The notes: generated by a model from the letters alone, not told the origin. Counted from the first letter of the stretch, positions 24,978 through 32,465 are shown. The stretch is 41,865 nucleotides of DNA from Microbacterium proteolyticum (GCF_014192415.1 NZ_JACHXY010000005.1:1-41865); one strand, 5' to 3'. Translations and numbers: made by a program.

Positions 24978-25392
24978 CTTCTTGGCCCTTCCGGAGGTGG
25001 CGGGTTCGCCGCGCTGTGACCAGAAGCGTGACCAGCGCTCCGCCGAGAATCATCGCCACCGCGGAGACTCCCAGCACGGGAGCGACCTCGCCACCGCCGG
25101 TGGGCACTCCTCGACCGTCCGCGCGTGGGGTGGCCGTGGAATGAGGATGGGTCTGGTGCCCAGGTGATGGAGTCTCGGAGCTCGTTACGGTGGTTCCTGA
25201 ACGTTCGACGCTCAGAGGCGCAGTGGTGAAGCTGACATCCATGGCCGAGCTCAGCGCCGGGGCCACGACAGCAAAGGTCGGCGCGGCGGGTCCTGCAACG
25301 ATGAGGGCGGCGCTAAGAGCGACAGTGGCGCACAGCGTCACCGTGACCTGCGTTGCGCGATGGCGAGGTCTGGATACGAGGAAGAATCTCAT
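24967..25392 (-). CDS. Exported protein with C-terminal membrane anchor, unknown function
   Basis: A 141-residue protein with a signal peptide (VTLCATVALSAALIVAGPAA), a polar Ser/Thr/His/Pro-rich middle, then the segment VPTGGGEVAPVLGVSAVAM leading into a membrane helix and a basic tail (TARRTRHLRK). The end resembles a cell-wall sorting signal, but the motif is VPTGG, not LPxTG, and no sortase is nearby. CopC (17175-17840) has a similar stalk-and-anchor end. It starts eight bases after the flavoprotein stop and overlaps lspA by 11 bases. Confidence 0.65.
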   Translation of the reverse strand: MRFFLVSRPRHRATQVTVTLCATVALSAALIVAGPAAPTFAVVAPALSSAMDVSFTTAPLSVERSGTTVTSSETPSPGHQTHPHSTATPRADGRGVPTGGGEVAPVLGVSAVAMILGGALVTLLVTARRTRHLRKGQEGDR

Positions 25393-25400
25393 TGGTCTTT

Positions 25401-26402
25401 TCAAGGTCGGGCGTAGATGAATCGGGCAATACGAGCCGCGTCCGTCCATACCCCGGGAAGGGTGTTAGCTCTGGCCTGGCTGTGCACGGGGATTCCGGCA
25501 ACGAACAGACCGGGTAGCGTCGTCGCGGTGGGGATGCGTCGCTGAAGCTGCGGCTGCGTGGGCAACCACTCGTCGCCCGCTTCGTACCCGGTGGCGAACA
25601 CGACTGACTGGTAGGCCTGCCGGTAGCCATCCGCGAAGGCGAACTTGGCCCCGTCCACCCCAATCGTCTCGGCTCGAATGGAGACGCCTTTATCTCGGAG
25701 GGCGTCGTAGAGGGGTTCTGGGGCGATCTTCACGCGCCGCCACGGTGAGACGCGCGGCTGGGTGGGGAATTGCCGCGGATGCGCTTCAGCCCGTCGGGTG
25801 CGGACCGCCAGAGTGACGTCGTGCGACTTCGCGAGGTCGGAAGCAACTTCCGTCCCGGCGATACCACCGCCGACAATAAGTACCCGGCCTCGCGGAATCT
25901 GCTCGGGTGTTCTGTAGGCGTTGGTGTGCATCTGTACTCCTTCGACTTCGGCGTCCGCGGCCCATTTCGGAAATCGGGGACGTGCTGCGGCGCCGGTAGC
26001 GCACACGACGTTGCGGGTCTGCACTTCGCCAACCGTGGTGCTCAAGAGCAGGGTTGGGCCGTTGCCGTGGCGAGTCACGGCGAGGGCCTGGACACCCCAG
26101 ACGGGGTTTACCCCGAGCTCCGCTTCGAATCTGTGTAGATAGCCTTCGATGTCTCCCGGGGTGGGGTACCGATACGGGTCACCCTCCAGTGGTCTGCGGG
26201 GGAAGCTGGAGTGCTCAGCATTGCTGAGCAACCGCATAGAAGGCCAGCGCGCACTCCACGTGCGTTGTCCCCGCGCGGAACTGTCGATGACCACGAAGTC
26301 ACGCTGCGGTTCCATGCCGCGAGCGATCAGTGCCGCTGCAGTTGCCAATCCAGCCTGCCCTGCGCCCACGATGATGACTCGTCGGTGTGACAGGCCCGCC
26401 AC
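25401..26402 (-). CDS. CzcO-like FAD-dependent oxidoreductase
   Basis: A 333-residue flavoprotein. The FAD-binding Rossmann motif is VIIVGAGQAGLATAAALI, and a second nucleotide-binding motif, VLIVGGGIAGTEVASDLA, fits NAD(P)H. The fold resembles CzcO/TrkA-type monooxygenase-like proteins often found with metal-efflux genes. The substrate is unknown. It might feed electrons to the thiol-redox proteins next to it, which is inference. The GTG at 26402 overlaps the DsbA-like stop by one base. Confidence 0.82.
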   Translation of the reverse strand: MAGLSHRRVIIVGAGQAGLATAAALIARGMEPQRDFVVIDSSARGQRTWSARWPSMRLLSNAEHSSFPRRPLEGDPYRYPTPGDIEGYLHRFEAELGVNPVWGVQALAVTRHGNGPTLLLSTTVGEVQTRNVVCATGAAARPRFPKWAADAEVEGVQMHTNAYRTPEQIPRGRVLIVGGGIAGTEVASDLAKSHDVTLAVRTRRAEAHPRQFPTQPRVSPWRRVKIAPEPLYDALRDKGVSIRAETIGVDGAKFAFADGYRQAYQSVVFATGYEAGDEWLPTQPQLQRRIPTATTLPGLFVAGIPVHSQARANTLPGVWTDAARIARFIYARP

Positions 26403-27070
26403 TAGGGGGTGCCGTCCAAGCGGGTGGTGATGGCACTTTCAAGGTCGTTCCATCGTTCAATGACAAGAGGTTCGCCGTCGACGAAGAACGTAGGGGTTCG
26501 GTCCACGCCGAGGGCGCGTCCGTCGTCGAGGTCGGATCGAACGCGCTCGAGAGTGGCAGGGTCGGCGACAGCTTCGTCGTAGGCCGTCATACCCAAGCCC
26601 AACTCGGTCGCGTACGAGCGGAACAGCTCCGCTTGGCTTTGCTGAGACTCCCCCCACTGTGCTTGCGTCTCAAAGAGACGGTTGTACATGTCTTCGAAGC
26701 GTCCCTGGGCTGCCGCGGCCTCCGCAGCGACCGCTGAGTTTTCGGAGTTGATGTGGCCGGGAAGGGGGAAGTAGCGAACGACGTAGTTGATCTGTCCCTC
26801 ATACTTCACACGAAGCTCTTCGACGACGGGGTAGTAGGCGCCGCAGGCTTCGCACTCGAAGTCCAAGAACTCCACGATGGTGATGGCGCCGTCGCCGGCG
26901 TCGTCGAGGACGTGGGAGTCGTCTCTAACAACCGCTATCGACCCTCCTCCCCGTTCCTCGGCGGCAACGCGGGTGTTGTTCTGATCGACTAGGACATAGA
27001 TGACAGCCCCCGCGACGACCGCGACGGCGACGGCGGCGGTAATGACCGTCGCCTTCCAGTTGATTTTCAT
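26402..27070 (-). CDS. DsbA-family thiol-disulfide oxidoreductase
   Basis: A 222-residue protein with an N-terminal membrane anchor (VITAAVAVAVVAGAVIYVLV) and a DsbA/BdbD-type thioredoxin domain with a helical insert. The active site is CEAC in FLDFECEACGAYYP and the cis-proline loop is RTPTFFVDG. It should form disulfides in exported proteins, opposing the reducing CcdA-ResA pair. GGAG lies six bases upstream of the ATG at 27070. An in-frame ATG at 27094 lacks such a site. Confidence 0.88.
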   Translation of the reverse strand: MKINWKATVITAAVAVAVVAGAVIYVLVDQNNTRVAAEERGGGSIAVVRDDSHVLDDAGDGAITIVEFLDFECEACGAYYPVVEELRVKYEGQINYVVRYFPLPGHINSENSAVAAEAAAAQGRFEDMYNRLFETQAQWGESQQSQAELFRSYATELGLGMTAYDEAVADPATLERVRSDLDDGRALGVDRTPTFFVDGEPLVIERWNDLESAITTRLDGTP

Positions 27071-27149
27071 GGGTACTCCAACACTTGACGGCACAAGAAA
27101 AGCCCGGGTTGCCCGGGATGAGTGTCGCCGCGGGGGCGACGTGCCGATG

Positions 27150-27584
27150 TCAGGTTCTAGAGATACCCAGTTGCGCGATTGTGAGGGCGTGGCCCTCAGG
27201 CCTGCCGGACACCGGGTGGATCAAAGACGGCGGGAGGGCGCGCCAGACGAGTGTGATCCCAGCCGGTCCGCGGCGCACCAGGAGATGAACAACGAGGTAC
27301 AGCACGAATCCGCAGACGACGCCGAGAACGCACAGCGCCATTCCGGGCGATACGTCGTACACGCTCGCCTCGACGATAGAGGTAGCGACGGGTGCGGCCG
27401 GGTCGTGCGGCGCAGTGTCAGATGCCGTCGCGACCACACCGCTTACCGGGGCGTTGTCGCCATGGTTGAGGGCCACGACTCCGAGCAGCAGGAGGGCCCC
27501 GAGGGCGATGATGGTAATGAGTCGCGTTATCGCTCCGTGCTCTTTCGCCAGCGCTGAGCGCCGGGCGTGAGCGTCGGTATACAT
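27150..27584 (-). CDS. DUF6153-like small membrane protein (third paralogue)
   Basis: A 144-residue protein with an N-terminal membrane segment (LITIIALGALLLLGVVAL), an external stretch with few ligands, a second membrane segment (MALCVLGVVCGFVLYLVVHLL) and a tail ending HALTIAQLGISRT. The layout and tail match 5578-6030 and 18028-18468. It is likely the first of the envelope series before the DsbA-like gene, 79 bases away. The function is unknown. No good Shine-Dalgarno sequence is visible at the ATG. Confidence 0.65.
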   Translation of the reverse strand: MYTDAHARRSALAKEHGAITRLITIIALGALLLLGVVALNHGDNAPVSGVVATASDTAPHDPAAPVATSIVEASVYDVSPGMALCVLGVVCGFVLYLVVHLLVRRGPAGITLVWRALPPSLIHPVSGRPEGHALTIAQLGISRT

Positions 27585-27695
27585 CAGCAGCCAGTGTACG
27601 GAGAGGTTCTGGGCGAATGGCTGGGAACGGCCGACGGTGTGCCGATATGCGATCGGGCTGCGAACACGCCCGTTCGAGCGGTTCGGCGCCCGCGA

Positions 27696-28637
27696 TTAAG
27701 CGTGACGGACATCCCCGGGTTCCGAATCTTGCAGGTCGGCTGTCTCAATCTGGAAGGTGGAGTGCAGCACGGACACCTCGAAGTGTTGAGCCACACATGC
27801 TCTGACGTCCTTGAGGACAGCGGCTGCGTGTCCGTCCGTGAAGCATTCGTCTTCAACCACGACATGCGCGCTGATTGTCGGCAGGCCGGTGGCGACTGTC
27901 GAGGCGTGTAGGTCATGGACGTCTATGACGTGGTCGAGTTGGAGAATGTGAGATCTCACATCGTCCAAGTCCAAACCGTCGGGGGTGAACTCCATCAACA
28001 CCGACGACGTCTCGCGTAGCAACTTGAACGCACGCGGCACGATGAGAGCGGCGATGAAAAGACCGGCGATGGCGTCCGCTTGAAAGAAACCCGTCGTCCA
28101 GATGACGACAGCCGCGACGATAACCCCCAGTGATCCCAGCGCGTCATTCAGCACTTCCAGATACGCTGCCCGCATGTTGAAGTTAGCTCCGCGACTGGAA
28201 GACAGCACGAAGATGGCGATGACGTTCGCGACTAACCCAACGACTCCAAAACCCAGCAGTTCCGCAGCTGGCACCTCCGGGGGCTCGAAGAGCCGGCGTA
28301 CCCCCTCGATGGCTGTGTAACCCCCTACCGCCATCAACAGAGCCGCTTGCCCGAAGGCAGCGATAACTTCGATGCGACGGAACCCCCACGTGCGTCGCGC
28401 ACTAGCCGGCCGCAGCACCAGCGTCGCGGCGATGAGTGCAACGAGAAGTCCGGATGCGTCAGTGAGTGCGTGGGCCGTGTCCGTGAGGAGGGCAAGACTG
28501 CCGGTAAAGAAGGATCCAACCGCTTGAGTCACGGCGATTGCCGCGGTGATTGCAAACGCAATCCAGAGACGCGCCCGATGGTCGGTCGGATGCCCGGCCG
28601 CGCCGGTAGACGGTGCGTGCGTGTGACCGGCGCCCAT
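27696..28637 (-). CDS. czcD: CzcD-type cation diffusion facilitator
   Basis: A 313-residue CDF exporter with a His-rich N-terminus (GAGHTHAPSTGAAGH), six helices and a cytoplasmic C-terminal domain. Metal-site residues are in ALLTDTAHALTDASGL (helix 2, HxxxD) and YLEVLNDALGSLGV (helix 5, NxxxD). It should exchange Zn, Cd or Co for protons. The start overlaps the ArsR stop by one base. It is unlike the short CDF protein at 12183-12851, so the two are separate acquisitions. Confidence 0.9.
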   Translation of the reverse strand: MGAGHTHAPSTGAAGHPTDHRARLWIAFAITAAIAVTQAVGSFFTGSLALLTDTAHALTDASGLLVALIAATLVLRPASARRTWGFRRIEVIAAFGQAALLMAVGGYTAIEGVRRLFEPPEVPAAELLGFGVVGLVANVIAIFVLSSSRGANFNMRAAYLEVLNDALGSLGVIVAAVVIWTTGFFQADAIAGLFIAALIVPRAFKLLRETSSVLMEFTPDGLDLDDVRSHILQLDHVIDVHDLHASTVATGLPTISAHVVVEDECFTDGHAAAVLKDVRACVAQHFEVSVLHSTFQIETADLQDSEPGDVRHA

Positions 28638-29023
28638 CAGGCCGCGTCCGTTCCAAGGGCGAAGTCTTCACCAGGCTGATGAAGGTGAGCGCATAGCGTG
28701 ACACGCGTGCCGGTGTCTCTCAGCAGGAGTTCGGCGGCGTTAATGAGAGCCGCAGTCGCCACAGGTTGCGCAAGATCGAACCAGGAAGCCCGACCCTCCG
28801 AGCGAACAGTGACTAGTCGGCAGTCCCGCAGGAAGCTGAGGTGCTTACTTACGGTTGATTGCGCCAATCCGAGGTGCTGGACGAGATCCCGGACGCGATG
28901 CTCGCCGGACGCCAGATGCTGGAGAACCGCCAATCGCGTGGGGTCCCCAAGCGCGTCGAATAGGTGCGCGTACACAGCGGTCGCGTCAGGATCGAGTAGA
29001 CCACCCTCTTTATTCATCGCCAC
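28637..29023 (-). CDS. ArsR-family metal-sensing repressor
   Basis: A 128-residue winged-helix repressor. The recognition region LGLAQSTVSKHLSFLRDC is close to that of the CmtR-like protein at 2400-2732, but the first cysteine of the CLxxC pair is replaced by phenylalanine. Remaining candidate ligands are Cys68, Cys111, His113 and His115 (CAHLH), which points to a different metal, perhaps Zn. The GTG at 29023 sits six bases after TATCAT, so the mRNA is probably leaderless. An ATG at 29017 is an alternative. It controls the following CDF gene. Confidence 0.85.
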   Translation of the reverse strand: MAMNKEGGLLDPDATAVYAHLFDALGDPTRLAVLQHLASGEHRVRDLVQHLGLAQSTVSKHLSFLRDCRLVTVRSEGRASWFDLAQPVATAALINAAELLLRDTGTRVTLCAHLHQPGEDFALGTDAA

Positions 29024-29029
29024 ATAGCG

Positions 29030-29058
29030 ATGATATCGTCAAATGCCGTGTCCGTCAC
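29030..29058 (-). promoter_or_regulatory. Promoter of the ArsR-CDF operon with overlapping dyad
   Basis: On the minus strand GTGACG (29058-29053) and TATCAT (29035-29030) are 17 bases apart, and TATCAT is six bases before the GTG at 29023. The short dyad CGAT-GAT-ATCG lies over the -10 box and is a likely repressor site. Confidence 0.65.
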
Positions 29059-29097
29059 GTCTGCATCCAACTGGGAACCATGCTCATTCTCGCCGGA

Positions 29098-29214
29098 TCA
29101 GTGGGCCACCCGAATGCTCGCCCACAGAGCAAGCGCGACGATTGCGGTGAGGGTGGTGAAGGACAAGGCGCGGGGCCGGAGACCGGCGCGCGGTGGTAGT
29201 TGTAGTCGCGCCAC
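29098..29214 (-). pseudogene. Relic of the BNR-like lipoprotein N-terminus
   Basis: A 38-codon frame with RPRALSFTTLTAIVALAL that matches the signal peptide RTRALSLVTLVPMVALAL of the lipoprotein at 3946-4818. It loses the lipobox cysteine (ALWAS instead of ALAGC) and stops shortly after. Together with 29240-29523 it copies the DUF305-lipoprotein junction at 4740-5125 in the same order and orientation. Confidence 0.7.
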
Positions 29215-29239
29215 AGGGTGCGTTTCGTCTGATCAGGTG

Positions 29240-29269
29240 GTGGGGCGCGGTGGGCTTTCCGCGCCCCAC
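29240..29269. terminator. Hairpin conserved with 4846-4874
   Basis: The same 11-bp stem, GTGGGGCGCGG with CCGCGCCCCAC, as at 4846-4874, with an 8-base loop. It lies between the relic lipoprotein start and the relic DUF305 gene. The loops differ while both arms are intact. Confidence 0.7.
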
Positions 29270-29280
29270 CCCGGGCGGGA

Positions 29281-29523
29281 TCAGAGAGTGGCGAGAAGCT
29301 CCTCCATCGTGGCGATCTCGGAGGTCTGCGCCTCGATGATGGTGTTGGCGAGTGCGACGGCGTCGCTGTTCTGGCCGTTGGTCGCTTCTTCCAGGGCCAT
29401 GTCGATGGCACCGCGGTGGTGCTCGATCATCTGCTGGAGGAACAGCCGGGCGGCGTCGGTTCCGGTGGCCTGCTTGAGCGATTGCATGTCGTCTTCGCTC
29501 ATCATGCCGCCGCCGTGGTCCAT
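29281..29523 (-). pseudogene. DUF305 gene fragment, C-terminal half
   Basis: Encodes 80 residues that match the last 80 of the DUF305 lipoprotein at 4883-5488 with few differences, including QMIEHHRGAIDM and SEIATMEELLATL. The signal peptide and the first DUF305 unit are missing. Upstream of 29525 the similarity stops. It could still be translated from the ATG at 29523, but it would be cytosolic and has no visible ribosome-binding site. Most likely a dead fragment. Confidence 0.8.
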
Positions 29524-29600
29524 GCTGCCGGTGGCGGGATCAACGGCTCATGACCGTCAACGGGGCGTGAGGGCCGCGCGTGGTACAGGTTTGGTCTCCG

Positions 29601-29849
29601 ATGTCTCAGCTGCAGCGCTCCCCCGAGCCGGGGGTGTGGCTCGTCTTCGACCGCAGCAGACGAATCGCGATTGTGCGCGTGGTCGAGGTGCAGGGGCGGA
29701 AGCTGCTGCGCTCGGTGACGTTCCACGACGATCCGGCTCAGCGGCAACTAATCGGCTATTTTCCCGAGGACGGGATGAAGCTCGCAGTGGAATGCACCTG
29801 GGCGGAGTACGTCAAGCACACCGGTCCCTCGACGAGCAACCGGAAGTGA
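29601..29849 (+). CDS. Small hypothetical protein
   Basis: An 82-residue protein rich in beta-strand residues, with a basic core (DRSRRIAIVRVVEVQGRKLLRS) and no signal peptide, membrane helix or cysteine cluster except one Cys. I do not recognise a characterised family. It is the only plus-strand gene between 12851 and 32826. The ATG at 29601 has only a weak purine-rich upstream sequence, so the start is uncertain. Confidence 0.5.
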   Translation: MSQLQRSPEPGVWLVFDRSRRIAIVRVVEVQGRKLLRSVTFHDDPAQRQLIGYFPEDGMKLAVECTWAEYVKHTGPSTSNRK

Positions 29850-30323
29850 GGACTATCGCGCTCGGCCCTCATCACCTTCGGCCACAGGAATGTCCCCGTG
29901 TACCGTTGGCATAAACGGGGGATCGAAAATGCTCCCACCAGCCAGCGTTGACCGGCGACGGGGCGAGCTCCCCGCGTGAGGGGCGTTGTCGGAACTGGCG
30001 GGACGCTCACCTATCAGGGAAGGCCGCGGTTGCGGACTCTGTCGGGGCATGACGTTTCTCCTTTGAGAACGAAGACGGACTCCATGAGACAAATGTCTAG
30101 ATGGACCGTAAGTCATCTTCGGGCGCGCCCCCGGGAGCGAGTCCGGAAAGTGATTCACCCCTCCCCCGGATGCTGGGATCGTGGCACGCGGTCGATCACC
30201 GTCAAGGGCGCTGCGCGTCGCGACGCGATGCGGCGTTGCCGCACCCTGGACCGTGCTCTCCCTTGCGCAAGATCGGCATGTATCCGGTGCGAGCAGCTGA
30301 TGTGGTGATGCTCGAGAACGAAG
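29850..30323. other. Gene-poor stretch between resistance and plasmid maintenance regions
   Basis: About 470 bases with no convincing gene. Short open frames on both strands have no ribosome-binding site and odd composition. No IS end or recombination site was recognised. It is the likely boundary between the cargo region and the plasmid backbone. Confidence 0.5.
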
Positions 30324-30355
30324 GAAGGGACCGGCCCCGTGGGCACGGTCCCTTC
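30324..30355 (-). terminator. Hairpin terminator of the parA1 operon
   Basis: GAAGGGACCG (30324-30333) pairs with CGGTCCCTTC (30346-30355) around a 12-base loop, 10 bases past the last gene of the operon. It would end transcription of parA1-parB1 and the two small genes that follow. Confidence 0.75.
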
Positions 30356-30365
30356 TCAGCGCGTG

Positions 30366-30569
30366 TCAGGCGGTCTTGGAGACCGTCTGGGCCTCGGGGT
30401 CGACGCCGAATCTGCGGATGTAGGTCTGGCGGATCTCTTGAAGCTGTGCGCGCTCGCGCTCGCGATCGCTGATCGGGTCGGCCTCGCCTGCCGCGATGCG
30501 GCGCTGGAGGCTGCCCTTGTGCGATGTCACGAAGCGTCCGGTGAAGGACGAGCGGGAATGCCGAGCCAT
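30366..30569 (-). CDS. Small basic protein, unknown function
   Basis: A 67-residue, highly charged protein with no membrane segment. It begins MARHSRSSFTGRFVTSHKG and has a predicted helix with DRERERAQLQEIRQTYIRRF. A good Shine-Dalgarno sequence (AAGGAAGG) stands ten bases before the ATG at 30569, inside the end of the preceding gene, with which it overlaps by 43 bases. It is last in the parA1 operon. I do not recognise the family. Confidence 0.65.
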   Translation of the reverse strand: MARHSRSSFTGRFVTSHKGSLQRRIAAGEADPISDRERERAQLQEIRQTYIRRFGVDPEAQTVSKTA

Positions 30570-31042
30570 CTGATCACCTTCCTTCTCGGTCTATTTTCCG
30601 TCGCGATTGCGGGCGTGTCTACGGCGGCTGGGCGTTGAAGGTTCTTGATCGTGCGGTAGATCATCTTGCCTTCGGTGGGGGTCGCGTCCTCGAGCAGGGC
30701 CTGGAGGGCGTCGTTTGCAACCTCGCGATCTTCCTGGTCATCGGATGCGGCCAGCCCTAGGGCCCATTGCGCGCGGTTCCACCACTGTTCGCGCGCGGCG
30801 TTCTCGCGGGCGATTTTGGTTGAGCGGATGGCGGGAGTGAAGGCGATGACGGCGGCGATGACAGCGAAGACGCCGGCCATCGGGGGCCCGCTCAGAATCG
30901 CGCGCCAGAGAGCTTCGTCGATGACAACGGGTGTGGTCAGCGCTGGGTAGGGCGGGAAGGCGCTGCGAAGGCCGTACCCGACACCCCCGCTTGCGAGGAT
31001 GATCCCGGCCAGCGCCCAGCCGCGCCGCGCTCGAACGCTCAC
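30527..31042 (-). CDS. Two-helix membrane protein of the parA1 operon
   Basis: A 171-residue protein with two N-terminal membrane segments (WALAGIILASGGVGYGL and PPMAGVFAVIAAVIAFTPAI) followed by a charged cytosolic helical domain with EQWWNRAQWALGLA. The GTG start at 31042 is one base after the parB1 stop, so it is coupled to it. I see no catalytic motif. Such genes occur in actinobacterial plasmid backbones, and the function is unknown. Confidence 0.65.
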   Translation of the reverse strand: MSVRARRGWALAGIILASGGVGYGLRSAFPPYPALTTPVVIDEALWRAILSGPPMAGVFAVIAAVIAFTPAIRSTKIARENAAREQWWNRAQWALGLAASDDQEDREVANDALQALLEDATPTEGKMIYRTIKNLQRPAAVDTPAIATENRPRRKVIRWLGIPARPSPDAS

Positions 31043-31043
31043 G

Positions 31044-31421
31044 TCATACCCCCATTGGACGCCCCTGGGGCAGTTCGCGGGCCTTGACGGGCGGGAACGG
31101 CTTGCCGTCGTTGTACTTGGCCTCGAGGCGCTCGACCTCTTTCATCGCGGCAGCGTTGAGGAATTGCGAGAGGTTGCGGAACCCTTCTTGCGCGAACGTG
31201 TGAAGGATCGCACCGCGGATGCGGTCGGTGTCTTCAAGCTCCTGGTAGAACGACACCTTCGGCGGGTACTTGGTGCGCTTCTTCGGCGCGGGCGCCTCGG
31301 CCGCGGGCGCCGCCTCGGCGGTCTTCTCCACGGGGGCGGCGGCGGGCGCCGGCTGTGGGGTCTCAGCGGGCTGATCGTCCTCGAGGCGCCCGACGAGGGA
31401 GGAGAGGGTTTTGCGTGCCAT
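31044..31421 (-). CDS. parB: ParB-like partition protein (RHH type), locus 1
   Basis: A 125-residue protein. A disordered Pro/Ala-rich N-terminus (about 45 residues) leads to the motif KVSFYQELEDTDRIRGAIL and EGFRNLSQFLNAAAMKEVE, the ribbon-helix-helix core of small actinobacterial ParB partners. It should bind the plasmid centromere and stimulate ParA. It starts 11 bases after the frameshifted parA1. Confidence 0.82.
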   Translation of the reverse strand: MARKTLSSLVGRLEDDQPAETPQPAPAAAPVEKTAEAAPAAEAPAPKKRTKYPPKVSFYQELEDTDRIRGAILHTFAQEGFRNLSQFLNAAAMKEVERLEAKYNDGKPFPPVKARELPQGRPMGV

Positions 31422-31431
31422 GGGAGATCCC

Positions 31432-32078
31432 CTATCTCTTTCCGTTGGCCCAGAGGCTCGTGAGCTCCAGGGCGAGGTCTTTGTAGTCGTCGATGGCGTT
31501 GGCGGTGGCTCGGCTGCGGGGGTAGGTGGTGACCACTTCCCCGGTCAGCGGTGCGTCCGTGTGCATGACGTATTCGCGGATGACGCTGCGGAAGCGTGGG
31601 AGGTGCATCTCGTCGAGGAGTTCGAGGGCGTCGTCTTTGCGCAAGGATCGCGCTTCACACGGCTCACCAGGACTCGGTAGGGCAGGTTCCGCGGCTCGAT
31701 CAGCTGGCGAATGACGCGAACTGCGGGCTTCACGCTCATGGTCGCGGGTTCCATGGGCAGGATGACGAAATCGCTGTTGTCGAGGACCGCGCCGAGAACG
31801 TCGGTGTCCCGCAAGCTTCCCGGGGTGTCGACGACGATCACGTCGTACTCGTTGGTGCGCCGTAGACCGGCGAGGACTTGGGGGTCTGACTCGGTAGCGA
31901 AGTCGAAGGGCACATTGTCCCCTCCCGCCTCCGCCCAATCGGTCGCGCTGCGCTGCGGGTCGACGTCGACGACGAGCACGCGGGCATGATCTGACAGCAC
32001 TGCGGCGAGGTTCATGACGGTCGTCGTCTTACCGACGCCGCCCTTCTGCCCGACGACGGCGAGGATGCGAAGAGTCAT
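31432..32078 (-). pseudogene. parA: parA1, partition ATPase with a frameshift
   Basis: The first part (32078 to about 31655) reads as a ParA/MinD-like ATPase with Walker A QKGGVGKTTTVMNLA, DVDPQRSATDW and VDTPGSLRDTDVLG. Near 31649-31653 the frame is lost, and the C-terminal part continues in the -1 frame (LRKDDALELLDEMHLPRF to the TAG at 31432). A single missing base in the codons after VSRV explains it. Adding one C in the minus-strand run GAAGCGCGATCC would restore VKPRSLRKDD. The upstream frame instead runs to 31545 with nonsense residues. It may be a true mutation or a sequencing error. AAGGTG precedes the ATG. Confidence 0.85.
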
Positions 32079-32325
32079 CTGGGGCACCTTCCCTGTAACG
32101 GTAGTCCGCCGGTCTCGGTGGTGACCAGCTCTCCAAGTCGTGGTGGAGGTCGAGGCCGAGATCGATCGGGATGTACCGTCCCTTCCACTCCCCCTCCACC
32201 CGCAACGTGATGTCCAGCTCCGTCCAGCGGGCTCCAATGTCGTAGAGCGTGCTGGAGTCGCTCAGGCCAAGGTCGCGAAGGGCGCCGAGGGCGGCTCGAT
32301 ATGGCGCTGGTCGCTTGTTTTCCAC
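32029..32325 (-). CDS. Hypothetical protein upstream of parA1
   Basis: A 98-residue frame starting with GTG. Residues 1-70 look like a folded protein (DIGARWTELDITLRVEGEW, RYIPIDLGLDLHHDLESW), and the tail is basic and overlaps the parA1 start by 50 bases. No family is recognised and no strong ribosome-binding site is visible. It may be a real small plasmid gene or a remnant. Confidence 0.45.
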   Translation of the reverse strand: MENKRPAPYRAALGALRDLGLSDSSTLYDIGARWTELDITLRVEGEWKGRYIPIDLGLDLHHDLESWSPPRPADYRYREGAPDDSSHPRRRRAEGRRR

Positions 32326-32354
32326 CGCTATCCCAATGCCGGCGAGCGGGTTTC

Positions 32355-32392
32355 GATGTTAGGCGACAATTGAACAACTGTTGCGTAACATC
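32355..32392. repeat. Inverted repeat A near parA1
   Basis: GATGTTAGGCGACA (32355-32368) and TGTTGCGTAACATC (32379-32392) pair at 12 of 14 positions around a 10-base spacer. It lies upstream of the parA1 side genes and is a candidate operator or centromere element. Confidence 0.7.
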
Positions 32393-32419
32393 GCGTCTAC
32401 ACAGACGTTCATCGACGCC

Positions 32420-32459
32420 AACATGAGCGGCACAACCATGTTGACCAGACGCTCATGTT
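32420..32459. repeat. Inverted repeat B in the par intergenic region
   Basis: AACATGAGCG (32420-32429) and CGCTCATGTT (32450-32459) pair perfectly around 20 bases. Nearby CAGACGTTCAT (32402-32412) and CAGACGCTCAT are direct near-repeats of one arm. Confidence 0.75.
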
Positions 32460-32465
32460 AAATAT

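Noticed and set aside
25020..25130. Canonical LPxTG sorting signal
   Set aside because: The motif reads VPTGG without the leucine, and no sortase gene is present in the window.
29853..30158. A 101-codon minus-strand frame in the gene-poor stretch
   Set aside because: Pro/Arg/Ser-rich with no ribosome-binding site and no resemblance to a known fold. Likely a GC-rich chance frame.
31640..31660. Programmed ribosomal frameshift in parA1
   Set aside because: No convincing slippery heptamer or downstream structure is visible, and a simple one-base loss explains the pattern. ParA proteins are not known to use frameshifting.
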